Part shown: piece by piece, positions 47,196 through 57,915 of the stretch
Numbering within the stretch: position 1 is the first letter of the stretch
Layout of the letters: every line of letters begins with the position of its first letter
From: Sulfuriferula sp.
Lineage (GTDB): Bacteria; Pseudomonadota; Gammaproteobacteria; Burkholderiales; Sulfuriferulaceae
Length of the DNA: 64,000 nucleotides
Assembly (NCBI GenBank): GCA_013140765.1
Contig: JABFSE010000004.1
Coordinates: forward strand, 1 to 64,000
Direction of reading: 5' to 3'
Notes under the pieces: model-generated
What the model was told of the DNA's origin: nothing
The model's input: only the letters and a program-made list of their open reading frames with translations
Database searches by the model: none
Made by a program: the position numbers and the translations under genes

Positions 47196-49895
47196 CTAAG
47201 TATTCGCGTCCAGCCACTCGTCTCGCCTGCACACCCCACGCATATCGCAGTACTGACATGCGCTATCTATACCGTTTGCAGGCAAAGGTGCAGATTGATA
47301 AAGCTGATTAAATACCGTTACCAAGCGCGTTGCACAAGTATCAGCCGCCGCATCAGCTTCTTGATTTAACGCGACCGTCGCCACGGCACCTTTGTCCAAG
47401 CTCACAAAAGCGGCTTGCCCGATTTCTGCATCTAACAACAAAGCATAAGCCGCTAACTGCACATCTTCATCACTGTTTTTATTGGCTTTATCTTGCAGGC
47501 CGGTCAAACTACTGGTTTTATAATCTAGCACCGCATAGGTCGATACACCGATTTTATCTACCCTGTCTAAACGCCCGTACAGCTTGATGCTCGAACCCGA
47601 AGCCAACTCAAACACGCGACTGGCATCGAATTCAGCACTATGCCAACGCCAACCCTCTTGTTCTCGCGCTATTTGCCAATCAATATAGCTGGATACCTGC
47701 GCCAACCAGCGCGTGTGCCAAGCGCGGGCAAAATAATCCACACTCAGCAATGACGCAAATTCCGCCTCACTCAACGCCACCAATGCGGCTATCGCTGGCT
47801 CGCGCCCCAAGTCTACAACACGCGGATAGAGCTCATGAAAGTGCCGCAATATAAGATGCACCACCTGACCATAATCCGACTTATCTACCTCAGCACTCAC
47901 CTCATCCAGCACATTCAAGCCTAATATATGACGGGCATAGTATTGATAAGGGCACGCCAGTAAAGCGTTATAGGCACTGACGCTGATTTTTTGGGGGATT
48001 AACGCGGCAGGTACAACAGGCTGTGGCGCAGATTGTAGCGCAGGTAACACCGCGCTATCGCTGGATAAGATAGCCGCCTGCGCAACCGAGGCGACTAAGT
48101 CAGTCTGTACCAAACTTACCCCCCAAGCCAACTGAACCAAGCTATCCAAACGCTCTAGCCAAGCACTGATAGGATTGATTTCGCCCTCTACCCGCGACTG
48201 CCACAACACCTGTACAGGACTGGTGCTCATCAATAACTGCTGTAAATCAGCTTGCACCTGTAATACCGCCTGCGCCCGCGTCGGCAAGCCGAGTGCTTGA
48301 CGCACCGCTTGATTAAAAAACGCACCCGATTGCGGTAACGACGGCAAATTACGCGCATCCGCCCCCAATAACAACGCCGCATCAAATGGGCGCAAACGGG
48401 TCGCGGCAAGGTGGGTAAAAATAACGGGGCTATCCACATCCGCCTCAATAAACGTAGCACTCGCCAGCTCACGCGACAACCAACGATGAAACTCCGCCAA
48501 ATCGAACAGCCCCGTATCTGCCGCTAACTCCTGCCGTCGTTGTCGTAGTATCGCCAGCAAGCTCATGCCTGCCGCGTCATTTTCCAGGCTCGCACTCGCT
48601 CCCAACAATTGCAAACTCTCTTGCAACTGATCCAGCCAATGCGCCAAACTCGTCGTTTGTTGCGTGCGCACCGATGCCGCCGCTTGCAATGCCAGCAATT
48701 GCTCACGCGCCACGACATCATCAACCGCTAAAATAGCCAGTAAATGCGCCCAACCTTGCACAGGACGACCATGCTGGCGTAACGCCCGCTCTAATTGCAC
48801 CACTGCCAGCAAACGTTGCGCTTGCGGCAAATCGGATAGCACTTGCGGCAATTTCATCAAATCCAGCACATCAATATGCGTTGCACCCGTCAGCAATATA
48901 TCCAGCCAGCGCATAATGACGGTACTCGCGGTGGTGGTGTCCAACGTCCAACCCGTTTCATCTGCCACCACAATTTGCGCACGCGCTAACAAAGCCCGCA
49001 ACCGCCGTGCGCTGGTTCTATCTTGCACCACCACCGCGATATTGCGTTTGCCTGCATGTAGCCAAATGCGGATTTGCGTATCTGCCACCCGCGCCTCGTC
49101 CTCCAAGCTAGTGGTCGGGCAATAACGCAAATGGTCGGCAAGGATATTAGTAGGAAACTGCTCACGTAACTTTAGCGCACGTTGCCGTAACGGCGTGCTT
49201 AAATCTGCTGGCCAAGCGGTTGATAACACCTGTAAACGTGGCGTGACAACATCATTAAGCTGGAAATAATACACCGATGCACGTTGCCCATAGTGCCGCA
49301 AAGCCGCCAGCTCTAATTGTGACAAGCTCGACAAGCCAACGACAAACAAGGGTTCATTGGCTTGCTCGGCAAGCCGCGCTAATTGCAACGCATAATGCGC
49401 GGCAGGGCTGTCGGCTGTTTGATGCAATATCAGCCATAAATCATGCACCAAACGCGCTTCAAACGTCACTGCCTGATGTTGTTGCGATTGATAATACTGG
49501 TGTAATTGTTCAGCAAACTCATCTGCATCCAGCGGCATACTGACAGCCTGATGCGTCAATTCATCAAACAAACTGGCAATCTCATCACACATAGACCACA
49601 GCAACGCCGTATCAAACCAGCCCTGCGCCTTCAATGCCTGATACAGCAAAGCACTGCGCTGACTGGGTGCTAATGACGACACACCCAAATCAACCGTCTG
49701 CGCCCAAGCGGGTAGCGTCATCATCTGCGGCGGTATCATCACCGATTGACCACTGGCAATAACCAAAGCGTGGGCTAAGGGCTGTGTTACTTGAAAATTA
49801 GGTATCAGTATGAGCGCATCTGCCAACGCAACCTGCGCAGAGGCGCAATACGCAACAATGTCACGCGCCACACGCGCATAAAAATCAGGCAACAC
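47196..49895 (-). CDS. PD-(D/E)XK nuclease family protein, AddB-like
   Basis: LLACPYQYYARHILGLNVL; YGRLDRVD...YAVLDYKTSS; C-terminal Fe-S staple CQYCDMRGVCRRDEW. Confidence 0.85.
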   Translation of the reverse strand: MLPDFYARVARDIVAYCASAQVALADALILIPNFQVTQPLAHALVIASGQSVMIPPQMMTLPAWAQTVDLGVSSLAPSQRSALLYQALKAQGWFDTALLWSMCDEIASLFDELTHQAVSMPLDADEFAEQLHQYYQSQQHQAVTFEARLVHDLWLILHQTADSPAAHYALQLARLAEQANEPLFVVGLSSLSQLELAALRHYGQRASVYYFQLNDVVTPRLQVLSTAWPADLSTPLRQRALKLREQFPTNILADHLRYCPTTSLEDEARVADTQIRIWLHAGKRNIAVVVQDRTSARRLRALLARAQIVVADETGWTLDTTTASTVIMRWLDILLTGATHIDVLDLMKLPQVLSDLPQAQRLLAVVQLERALRQHGRPVQGWAHLLAILAVDDVVAREQLLALQAAASVRTQQTTSLAHWLDQLQESLQLLGASASLENDAAGMSLLAILRQRRQELAADTGLFDLAEFHRWLSRELASATFIEADVDSPVIFTHLAATRLRPFDAALLLGADARNLPSLPQSGAFFNQAVRQALGLPTRAQAVLQVQADLQQLLMSTSPVQVLWQSRVEGEINPISAWLERLDSLVQLAWGVSLVQTDLVASVAQAAILSSDSAVLPALQSAPQPVVPAALIPQKISVSAYNALLACPYQYYARHILGLNVLDEVSAEVDKSDYGQVVHLILRHFHELYPRVVDLGREPAIAALVALSEAEFASLLSVDYFARAWHTRWLAQVSSYIDWQIAREQEGWRWHSAEFDASRVFELASGSSIKLYGRLDRVDKIGVSTYAVLDYKTSSLTGLQDKANKNSDEDVQLAAYALLLDAEIGQAAFVSLDKGAVATVALNQEADAAADTCATRLVTVFNQLYQSAPLPANGIDSACQYCDMRGVCRRDEWLDANT

Positions 49896-49905
49896 GACGG
49901 CGAGT

Positions 49906-50229
49906 TTAGCGTTTGAGCAAGGCTAATTTACCCGCTTTGCCGTTCCACTCATCCGCATCGGGCAAGGGATCTTTGCGCTCTATGATGGTTTTCCAGCCAC
50001 GCGCCAAGGTCGCGTTCAACTCAGTGCAATGCTGCTGATCTACGGGCACGTCATCCTCGGCAAAAATAGCTTCTGCTGGGCACTCTGCCACGCACAAAGT
50101 ACAATCTATGCACTCGTCAGGGTCGATAACTAAAAAGTTTTCACCCTCGCGGAAACAATCCACAGGACAAACATCAACACAATCGGTATATTTACACTGG
50201 ATACAGTTTTCTGTTACTACATATGTCAT
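49906..50229 (-). CDS. fdxA: Ferredoxin FdxA-type (7Fe)
   Basis: [55 protein letters not shown]. Confidence 0.95.
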   Translation of the reverse strand: MTYVVTENCIQCKYTDCVDVCPVDCFREGENFLVIDPDECIDCTLCVAECPAEAIFAEDDVPVDQQHCTELNATLARGWKTIIERKDPLPDADEWNGKAGKLALLKR

Positions 50230-50363
50230 GGATATTCTCTCATCATCTAACTACACGGGCGTATTTTACCCCGATTTTGCGCCCTACTGTGGATAACAAA
50301 ACGCATACGCAATACCTTACAAAAATAAGCATTCCTGTATCATAACCATAGCAAACGGAGACG

Positions 50364-50903
50364 ATGATGAATCAAGCAATGATTACCCTAGGCGGCGGCT
50401 GCTTCTGGTGCCTAGAGGGTGTATATAGCAACATGCGGGGCATAATTAGCGCGCTATCAGGCTATATGGGTGGGGCGCACCCAAATCCTAGCTACGAAGC
50501 CGTATGCACGGGCACAACAGGTCATGCCGAAGTGGTGCAATTAGGTTACGACACCACACAAACCAACTTAAACGATATTTTACAGGTATTTTTTAGCATA
50601 CACGACGCAACTACACTAAACCGACAAGGCAACGATATAGGCACGCAATATCGCTCGGTTATTTATTATCATGACGAAACGCAAAAAAACATAGCCTCGC
50701 AAACAATCGTCGCCTTACAAACACAGCTCACGCAACCCGTCGTCACCGAATTAAGCCCCGCCAGCACTTTTTATCCTGCTGAAGATTATCACCAAAATTA
50801 CTTTGCTCATCACCCACAGCAAGGCTATTGCCGCGCCGTGGTCGCACCTAAAATCGCGAAATTCGCACATTATTTCCCGCAATGGGTTAACTCACGTGCC
50901 TAA
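50364..50903 (+). CDS. msrA: Peptide-methionine (S)-S-oxide reductase
   Basis: ITLGGGCFWCLEGVYSNMRGI...GYMGGAHPNPSYEAVCTGTTGHAEVV. Confidence 0.95.
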   Translation: MMNQAMITLGGGCFWCLEGVYSNMRGIISALSGYMGGAHPNPSYEAVCTGTTGHAEVVQLGYDTTQTNLNDILQVFFSIHDATTLNRQGNDIGTQYRSVIYYHDETQKNIASQTIVALQTQLTQPVVTELSPASTFYPAEDYHQNYFAHHPQQGYCRAVVAPKIAKFAHYFPQWVNSRA

Positions 50904-52047
50904 TTTGCCTTACTGGCGACTATCAGGGTTTTATTTTTTCTACTTCGCCTTTGTCGGCGTCATGTCGCCCTACTGGGGGCTGTATTTACAATCACTATCA
51001 TTTAACCCTTGGCAAATTGCAGTATTGATGTCCTTATTGCAAGTCACCCGCATCTTCGCCCCCAACATCTGGGGCTGGCTGGCAGATAAAACAGGACGAC
51101 GTGCGGCAATAGTCACGCTGGCCGCTTGGTTGAGCTTGCTATGCTTTATCGGCGTATTCATTAGCACGCAGTTTGCTTGGCTGTTTATCGTCATGAGCGC
51201 AATGAGCTTTTTTTGGAGCGCGTCACTACCCCTTGTAGAAGCCACCACACTATCACACCTAGGTGCTTACACCCACCGCTACGGACGCATACGCTTATGG
51301 GGTTCAGTCGGTTTTATTATCGCCGTGCTGGGACTAGGCTACTGGCTCAACAGCCACCCCATCGGCGACCTGCCCATCGCAGTGCTAATCACATTACTGG
51401 GTATAGCTTGGCTCGCCAGCTACATTCCCGATGCAAAAATCAACACTCACGCCCGCATACATGTCGATATAGTACAAATAGTACGGCAACCAGAAGTACT
51501 GGCAGTACTATCAGGCTGCTTCCTCATGGCCGTGGCACATGGTCCTTATTACACATTTTATTCCATCTATTTAGCTGAACACGGCTACAGCAAAAGCATC
51601 ATAGGCTGGCTGTGGGCATTAGGCGTTATCGCTGAAATCGCCGTCTTTATGTGGCTACCGCGCTGGCTACCCAATGTGTCCATGCCGCGCATATTACTCG
51701 CCACACTCATCATAGGCGTAGCAAGATTCTTAATGATAGCCTGGGGCATCAACGCATTAGGCTGGCTCATCATCGCACAACTACTCCACGCCGCCACCTT
51801 TGGCGCATATCACTTATCCGCCGTCGCCTTAATCCACCGCTACTTCCACGGCCGCAACCAAGCCCGAGGGCAAGGCTTATACAACAGCCTAACCTATGGC
51901 GTAGGCGGCACGCTAGGCGGCTTGTACGCGGGCGCAACATGGACAAACTGGGGCGCAACTTGGGTCTTCAGCATCGCCGCCGCCTGCACAGCACTCGGCG
52001 CAATCCTTATTGCCAGCCAACTCAGCAAACTAGAAACCCCAGCGTAG
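50896..52047 (+). CDS. MFS transporter (MFS_1-like)
   Basis: Probable GTG start VPNLPYWRLSGFYFFYFAFVGVMSPYWGLYLQ; 12 TM-like hydrophobic segments; overlaps msrA stop. Confidence 0.85.
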   Translation: MPNLPYWRLSGFYFFYFAFVGVMSPYWGLYLQSLSFNPWQIAVLMSLLQVTRIFAPNIWGWLADKTGRRAAIVTLAAWLSLLCFIGVFISTQFAWLFIVMSAMSFFWSASLPLVEATTLSHLGAYTHRYGRIRLWGSVGFIIAVLGLGYWLNSHPIGDLPIAVLITLLGIAWLASYIPDAKINTHARIHVDIVQIVRQPEVLAVLSGCFLMAVAHGPYYTFYSIYLAEHGYSKSIIGWLWALGVIAEIAVFMWLPRWLPNVSMPRILLATLIIGVARFLMIAWGINALGWLIIAQLLHAATFGAYHLSAVALIHRYFHGRNQARGQGLYNSLTYGVGGTLGGLYAGATWTNWGATWVFSIAAACTALGAILIASQLSKLETPA

Positions 52048-52332
52048 CAATGCCTGATTGTTAGAACTGACCCTAATGCGCACGACAATAGGCGAAAGTG
52101 CGTGACATGACTGAATTGACCGTACTAAATAGATGTACGGATTATAGCGCACATCCGATATTGATTTTGCTTAGTTTCGGACATGACTAATTGGGGGTGT
52201 ACGCAACTGGACAGTTATGAACAAAACCTAAGGGTGGTAGATCGCTGCTTGAATAACCAATTCTCCCTTTTCGAGGAGTTGGACATTAATAGCCAAATTG
52301 TTTGTAGGTGTTATATTTAAACTTGGCTTGAC

Positions 52333-52355
52333 ATGGTGTCATTATTTGATACCAT
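52333..52355. promoter_or_regulatory. Candidate hicAB operator/promoter
   Basis: ATGGTGTC-ATTATTT-GATACCAT imperfect inverted repeat overlapping TTGACA (52328-52333) and TACCAT. Confidence 0.45.
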
Positions 52356-52362
52356 TGTGAAC

Positions 52363-52617
52363 ATGAATTCTACGCATAGAAAAACACTGGTTGCGGTGTA
52401 TGCAGAACCCGTGTCAGCCTCTCTTGAGTGGAGGCGTATTGAGGCACTGCTGGTAGCCGCAGGCTGTATCGTGATTGAGGGTAATGGTTCGCGGGTGCGC
52501 TTTGAAAAGGATGCCGTTATCGCTACCTTTCATCGACCTCATCCAGCCAAAGAGGCAAAGCCTTACCAAGTGCGGGATGCACGCCATTTTCTTGAAAGCT
52601 TAGGAGTGAAGCCATGA
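52363..52617 (+). CDS. hicA: HicA-family toxin
   Basis: MNSTHRKTLVAVYAEPVSASLEWRRIEALLVAAGCIVIEGNGSRVRFEKDAVIATFHRPHP. Confidence 0.93.
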   Translation: MNSTHRKTLVAVYAEPVSASLEWRRIEALLVAAGCIVIEGNGSRVRFEKDAVIATFHRPHPAKEAKPYQVRDARHFLESLGVKP

Positions 52618-52949
52618 ACACTATGAAATACAAAGGATTTGCTGCAAGAATCGAATACAGTGAGGCTGATGGTTGTATAGTTGGTCACATAACTGGTATT
52701 CGTGACGTGATCGGCTTCCATGGCGATAGCGTTGCAGAGTTGCGCGCCGCTTTTGAGGATGCAGTGGATGATTATCTGGCAACTTGTGAAAAGTTGGGGC
52801 GTGAACCAAATAAGCCATACTCAGGACAGTTCCGCCTTCGCCTCGAACCTGGGCTTCATGCCCGTGCTGCCATGTTGGCCGAAGCCAAGGGCAAAAGCTT
52901 GAATGCTTGGGTATCTGAGATGATTGAAAAGAACGTCAGTATAGCCTGA
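52614..52949 (+). CDS. hicB: HicB-family antitoxin
   Basis: KYKGFAARIEYSEADGCIVGHITGIRDVIGFHGDSVAELRAAFEDAVDDYL with RHH-like C-terminus. Confidence 0.93.
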   Translation: MNTMKYKGFAARIEYSEADGCIVGHITGIRDVIGFHGDSVAELRAAFEDAVDDYLATCEKLGREPNKPYSGQFRLRLEPGLHARAAMLAEAKGKSLNAWVSEMIEKNVSIA

Positions 52950-53180
52950 TGACGCAAAGACGCTGTTATCCTACGGTTTGGGATTACAAAACCCCTGATG
53001 AGGTTTACCGAACAGCTTGTGGCGGTGGGGCGAGTATCGTGGATAAGTTCACTACGTCAGGAAAAGCATGATTAAAAAAATTAAAAGCAACAAAAATCGG
53101 GGCAGCGCCGTCCAGCTACATGTGATTAGGTTACCCTCTTAATCTCGATGAAGTATTGTCTTGACTGTGGGTCCACTTTA
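52949..53180 (+). pseudogene. IS3-family transposase C-terminal remnant and possible element end
   Basis: MTQRRCYPTVWDYKTPDEVYRTACGGGASIVDKF then frameshifted GQRRPAT, followed by TGTCTTGACTGTGGGTCCACTTTATTCC, like the 3' ends of IS3-family elements. Confidence 0.7.
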
Positions 53181-53333
53181 TTCCTTTTGAGCAGGGCTGA
53201 GCATTACCGTAATTTTAATTGAACCTCAGGGTGCGCGGCATTTCGTGCAAAGGTCTCACCATAACTACCATCAACTCACTCACACATTTTTTTAATCTCA
53301 GCCACTTGAAATTCATGATAACCGCCCCTATTA

Positions 53334-53360
53334 TTAGCACTCCTCGGGTGAGAGTGCTAA
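53334..53360. promoter_or_regulatory. CIRCE element (HrcA operator)
   Basis: TTAGCACTC-CTCGGGTGA-GAGTGCTAA, perfect consensus. Confidence 0.97.
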
Positions 53361-53451
53361 AATGCGCGGCGCACGAGATTATTTTTGGGTGTTAGGTGAG
53401 TTCACATGACACTGTTATTGTTTGTAAATGTTAATTTTAGGAGCCTCAGTA

Positions 53452-53739
53452 ATGAAAATTCGTCCTTTGCATGACCGTATCATCGTTAAACGTATGGAAG
53501 AAGAACGTAAAACTGCTTCAGGCATTGTTATTCCTGACAGCGCAACCGAAAAACCAGACCAAGGTGAAGTATTGGCTGTTGGCAATGGCAAAATTGCTGA
53601 AAACGGCACTGTGCGTCCTTTGGATGTTAAGGTTGGTGACCGCGTGTTGTTCGGTAAGTATGCTGGTCAGTCTGTCAAAATTGACGGCGACGAAGTATTG
53701 GTTATGCGTGAAGAAGACATCATGGGCATCATGGAATAA
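53452..53739 (+). CDS. groES: Co-chaperonin GroES
   Basis: [47 protein letters not shown]. Confidence 0.98.
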   Translation: MKIRPLHDRIIVKRMEEERKTASGIVIPDSATEKPDQGEVLAVGNGKIAENGTVRPLDVKVGDRVLFGKYAGQSVKIDGDEVLVMREEDIMGIME

Positions 53740-53787
53740 TCCATTAAGCCTTAATCCATTCAATCAATTTAAGTATTTCAGGAGTAA

Positions 53788-55440
<1,653 letters not shown>

Positions 55441-55469
55441 TTCCGCTTCATGTGATTCATCACAACCTG

Positions 55470-55496
55470 AACCCCGTCCTTGTGGCGGGGTTTTTT
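55470..55496 (+). terminator. Intrinsic terminator after groEL
   Basis: AACCCCG-TCCTTGTGG-CGGGGTTTTTT. Confidence 0.85.
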
Positions 55497-55503
55497 ATTG
55501 CTG

Positions 55504-55815
55504 CTAACCTCGCGTACCGTATAGATACTGACTGCTGGCTGGTTTCGGCTCTTGCACAGGCTCATTCAAACTAGGGACAGCGTGCGCTACTACCTTAGCT
55601 TTTGTTTTACCGCTTAACCAAGTAAATTCACCTGAAACCTGTATTGCATACATAATCAAATCTTCATCATCTGACTCATCAGCAATACGTAACATTTCCA
55701 GCGCGTAAACACGATCAACCATAAACTGCCGAATATCCATTTTAATATCAAGACGGCGTTTGAGTTGTAGCTTTAGACGCGTAACCATTTGCAACTGTAT
55801 AAAATCTGCATCCAT
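55504..55815 (-). CDS. Hypothetical protein
   Basis: 103 aa ORF MDADFIQLQMVTRLKLQLKRRLDIKMDIRQFMVDRVYALEMLRIADES. Confidence 0.6.
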   Translation of the reverse strand: MDADFIQLQMVTRLKLQLKRRLDIKMDIRQFMVDRVYALEMLRIADESDDEDLIMYAIQVSGEFTWLSGKTKAKVVAHAVPSLNEPVQEPKPASSQYLYGTRG

Positions 55816-55877
55816 TTGATAACCTCACTCAACTGATGGGTGTAACAAACACGCCTCGAAACCCTCTGTTGCCTGCT

Positions 55878-57281
55878 TTACTCTAGCCGCTCACCATGCA
55901 AACTGACATCTAGGCCCTCTTCTTCTTGCACTTCTGTTACTCGTAAGCCAACAAATATGTCAATTAGATTCAAAATTAAGTAAGTCACAACAGCGTCATA
56001 CACTATTGTCACCCCCACCCCTGTTGCTTGAATAAACAGCTGACCCACATTACCTTCTAGCACACCAGCTGTACCGCCTATTGCTTTAACTGCAAATACG
56101 CCTGTTAATAACGCGCCGACCATACCACCTATCGCATGAACACCGAACACATCTAGCGAATCATCATAGCCAAACATACGTTTCAAATAGACCGCGCCCC
56201 AATAGCAAATCACACCCGCCGCCAAGCCTATGACCAACGCCCCTGACGGTTCGACAAAACCAGATGCAGGCGTGATGGCGACCAAACCAGCAACCGCACC
56301 TGAGCAAATACCCAACAAGCTAGGCTTACCTCTACCTATCCATTCAACGAACATCCAGCTCAATGCTGCTGTCGCAGTGGCAATTTGCGTAACCGCCATT
56401 GCCATCCCTGCACGGTCACTTGCCGCACCAGCAGATCCTGCATTAAAACCGAACCAGCCTACCCACAACAATGCCGCCCCTATCATAGACAAAGTAAGGT
56501 TGTGCGGTGGCATAGGTACTGCACCATACCCCACACGCTTGCCGATAACCAATGCTGCAACCAGTGCCGCCACACCCGCATTGATGTGCACTACCGTACC
56601 ACCCGCATAATCAAGCACGCCATCCGCACCTAACCATCCACCTGGACCCCACACCATATGAGCAATAGGCGCATAAACTGTGAGCAACCAAGCAGTAATA
56701 AATATAATCAATGCTGAGAATTTCATACGATCAGCAAACGCACCGACGATTAACGCAGGGGTAATAATGGCAAACGTCATCTGAAAAGTCATGTAGGTGC
56801 TTTCAGGTATCGTTGGTGCTAACGCATTCACACTGTCCAAACCCAGCCCCACTAAAAACACCCTGCTTACACCACCGATAAAGCCCGTCCCCGCCGTAAA
56901 AGCAAGGCTATAACCTATCACCATCCACAATACAGTCACTAGGCAGGTAATCATAAATACCTGCATGAGCATCGCCAGTACATTTTTTTTACGCACCATG
57001 CCGCCATAAAACAAAGCCAGCCCTGGAATAGTCATCATCAATACCAATGCCGTTGATGTCAGCATCCACGCGTTATCTCCCGAATTGATAAAAGCAGATG
57101 GACTAGGCGCAGGCGTAGCGGATACAGCAGGTGTTGTGGATGCTGGAATTGCGGCTACGGTATCATCTGCGGTATCAACAGATACGGCTGTAGTCACAGG
57201 CATATCTGCCTCAACGGCCATACTCGCGGTAGAAAAGCTCACAAAAAATAGCAAGCTGAATAGAAAAAGCAGGGCTTTCAT
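55878..57281 (-). CDS. amtB: Ammonium transporter
   Basis: Signal peptide MKALLFLFSLLFFVSFSTASMA; NAWMLTSTALVLMMTIPGLALFYGGMVRKKNVL...GVHAIGGMVGALLTG; start chosen at 57281. Confidence 0.96.
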   Translation of the reverse strand: MKALLFLFSLLFFVSFSTASMAVEADMPVTTAVSVDTADDTVAAIPASTTPAVSATPAPSPSAFINSGDNAWMLTSTALVLMMTIPGLALFYGGMVRKKNVLAMLMQVFMITCLVTVLWMVIGYSLAFTAGTGFIGGVSRVFLVGLGLDSVNALAPTIPESTYMTFQMTFAIITPALIVGAFADRMKFSALIIFITAWLLTVYAPIAHMVWGPGGWLGADGVLDYAGGTVVHINAGVAALVAALVIGKRVGYGAVPMPPHNLTLSMIGAALLWVGWFGFNAGSAGAASDRAGMAMAVTQIATATAALSWMFVEWIGRGKPSLLGICSGAVAGLVAITPASGFVEPSGALVIGLAAGVICYWGAVYLKRMFGYDDSLDVFGVHAIGGMVGALLTGVFAVKAIGGTAGVLEGNVGQLFIQATGVGVTIVYDAVVTYLILNLIDIFVGLRVTEVQEEEGLDVSLHGERLE

Positions 57282-57347
57282 ATTAGGTGTCCTCGTCATT
57301 GATAGACAGTAATGGCAAAATAAACGTGCATAGCCAGCCACGCCTAA

Positions 57348-57367
57348 CACTCAACTAAAATTGAGTG
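57348..57367 (-). other. Hairpin in amtB 5' leader
   Basis: Perfect 7 bp stem, 6 nt loop: CACTCAA-TTTTAG-TTGAGTG on minus strand. Confidence 0.6.
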
Positions 57368-57381
57368 CGTAGATACCACCA

Positions 57382-57397
57382 AGCAACAATCATGCCG
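57382..57397 (-). promoter_or_regulatory. Sigma54-type -24/-12 promoter for amtB
   Basis: Minus strand CGGCATGATTGTTGCT, one mismatch to TGGCAYRNNNNTTGCW; predicted +1 about 57371, 90 nt before ATG. Confidence 0.65.
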
Positions 57398-57490
57398 ACA
57401 CCAAACTAAGCCCGAATTGCCAAAATGGGATAATCTGTGCAGATGAACACCCTAAACAGGCTTAATAAAGACACATACACACGCTACTAA

Positions 57491-57507
57491 CGCACCAGCA
57501 TCGTGCG
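57491..57507 (-). promoter_or_regulatory. NtrC-like dyad upstream of amtB
   Basis: CGCACCAGCATCGTGCG (GCAC-N7-GTGC), about 128 nt upstream of predicted +1. Confidence 0.45.
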
Positions 57508-57518
57508 CCACCTCGTAG

Positions 57519-57896
57519 CTACACCGTATCGCTTTGTGACGACGGGCACTCCATACCACCCTCGTTAGCTTGCAGCCAGTGTCCATCACGGATACGTTGC
57601 ACGCTAACGATGGGCATAACCCAGATTAAGCCGTCCCCTAATTGGCTGGTGCGGCACTCCTGCATAATCACTTCGGTAATGGTAGCTACCATTTCATCAC
57701 GGGCAATAACGGACACCATGACTTTCTCAGTAAAGTCGGTTAATTCAGCACGCAAACTACGCCTATCGACTGACTCTGGCGCAGTAAAACCCTCGCCACG
57801 GAATACGGTTACCCCAGGAAAATGGGAAATATCCCGTAACGCTTCCCGCAATTGCGATAAGCGTTTAGGACGAATAATGGCGCGAATTTCTTTCAT
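57519..57896 (-). CDS. PII-family protein of the type found with heavy-metal RND systems
   Basis: MKEIRAIIRPKRLSQLREALRDISHFPGVTVFRGEGFTAPESVDRRSLRAELTDFTEKVMVSVIARDEMVATITEVIMQECRTSQLGDGLIWVMPI; no Tyr in T-loop segment; 19 nt after czcA-like gene. Confidence 0.85.
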   Translation of the reverse strand: MKEIRAIIRPKRLSQLREALRDISHFPGVTVFRGEGFTAPESVDRRSLRAELTDFTEKVMVSVIARDEMVATITEVIMQECRTSQLGDGLIWVMPIVSVQRIRDGHWLQANEGGMECPSSQSDTV

Positions 57897-57915
57897 GCAG
57901 TTTTCCTATACAAAA

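Noticed and set aside
52080-52330. Possible additional IS fragment upstream of hicA
   Set aside because: No convincing transposase translation or inverted repeat could be identified by eye.
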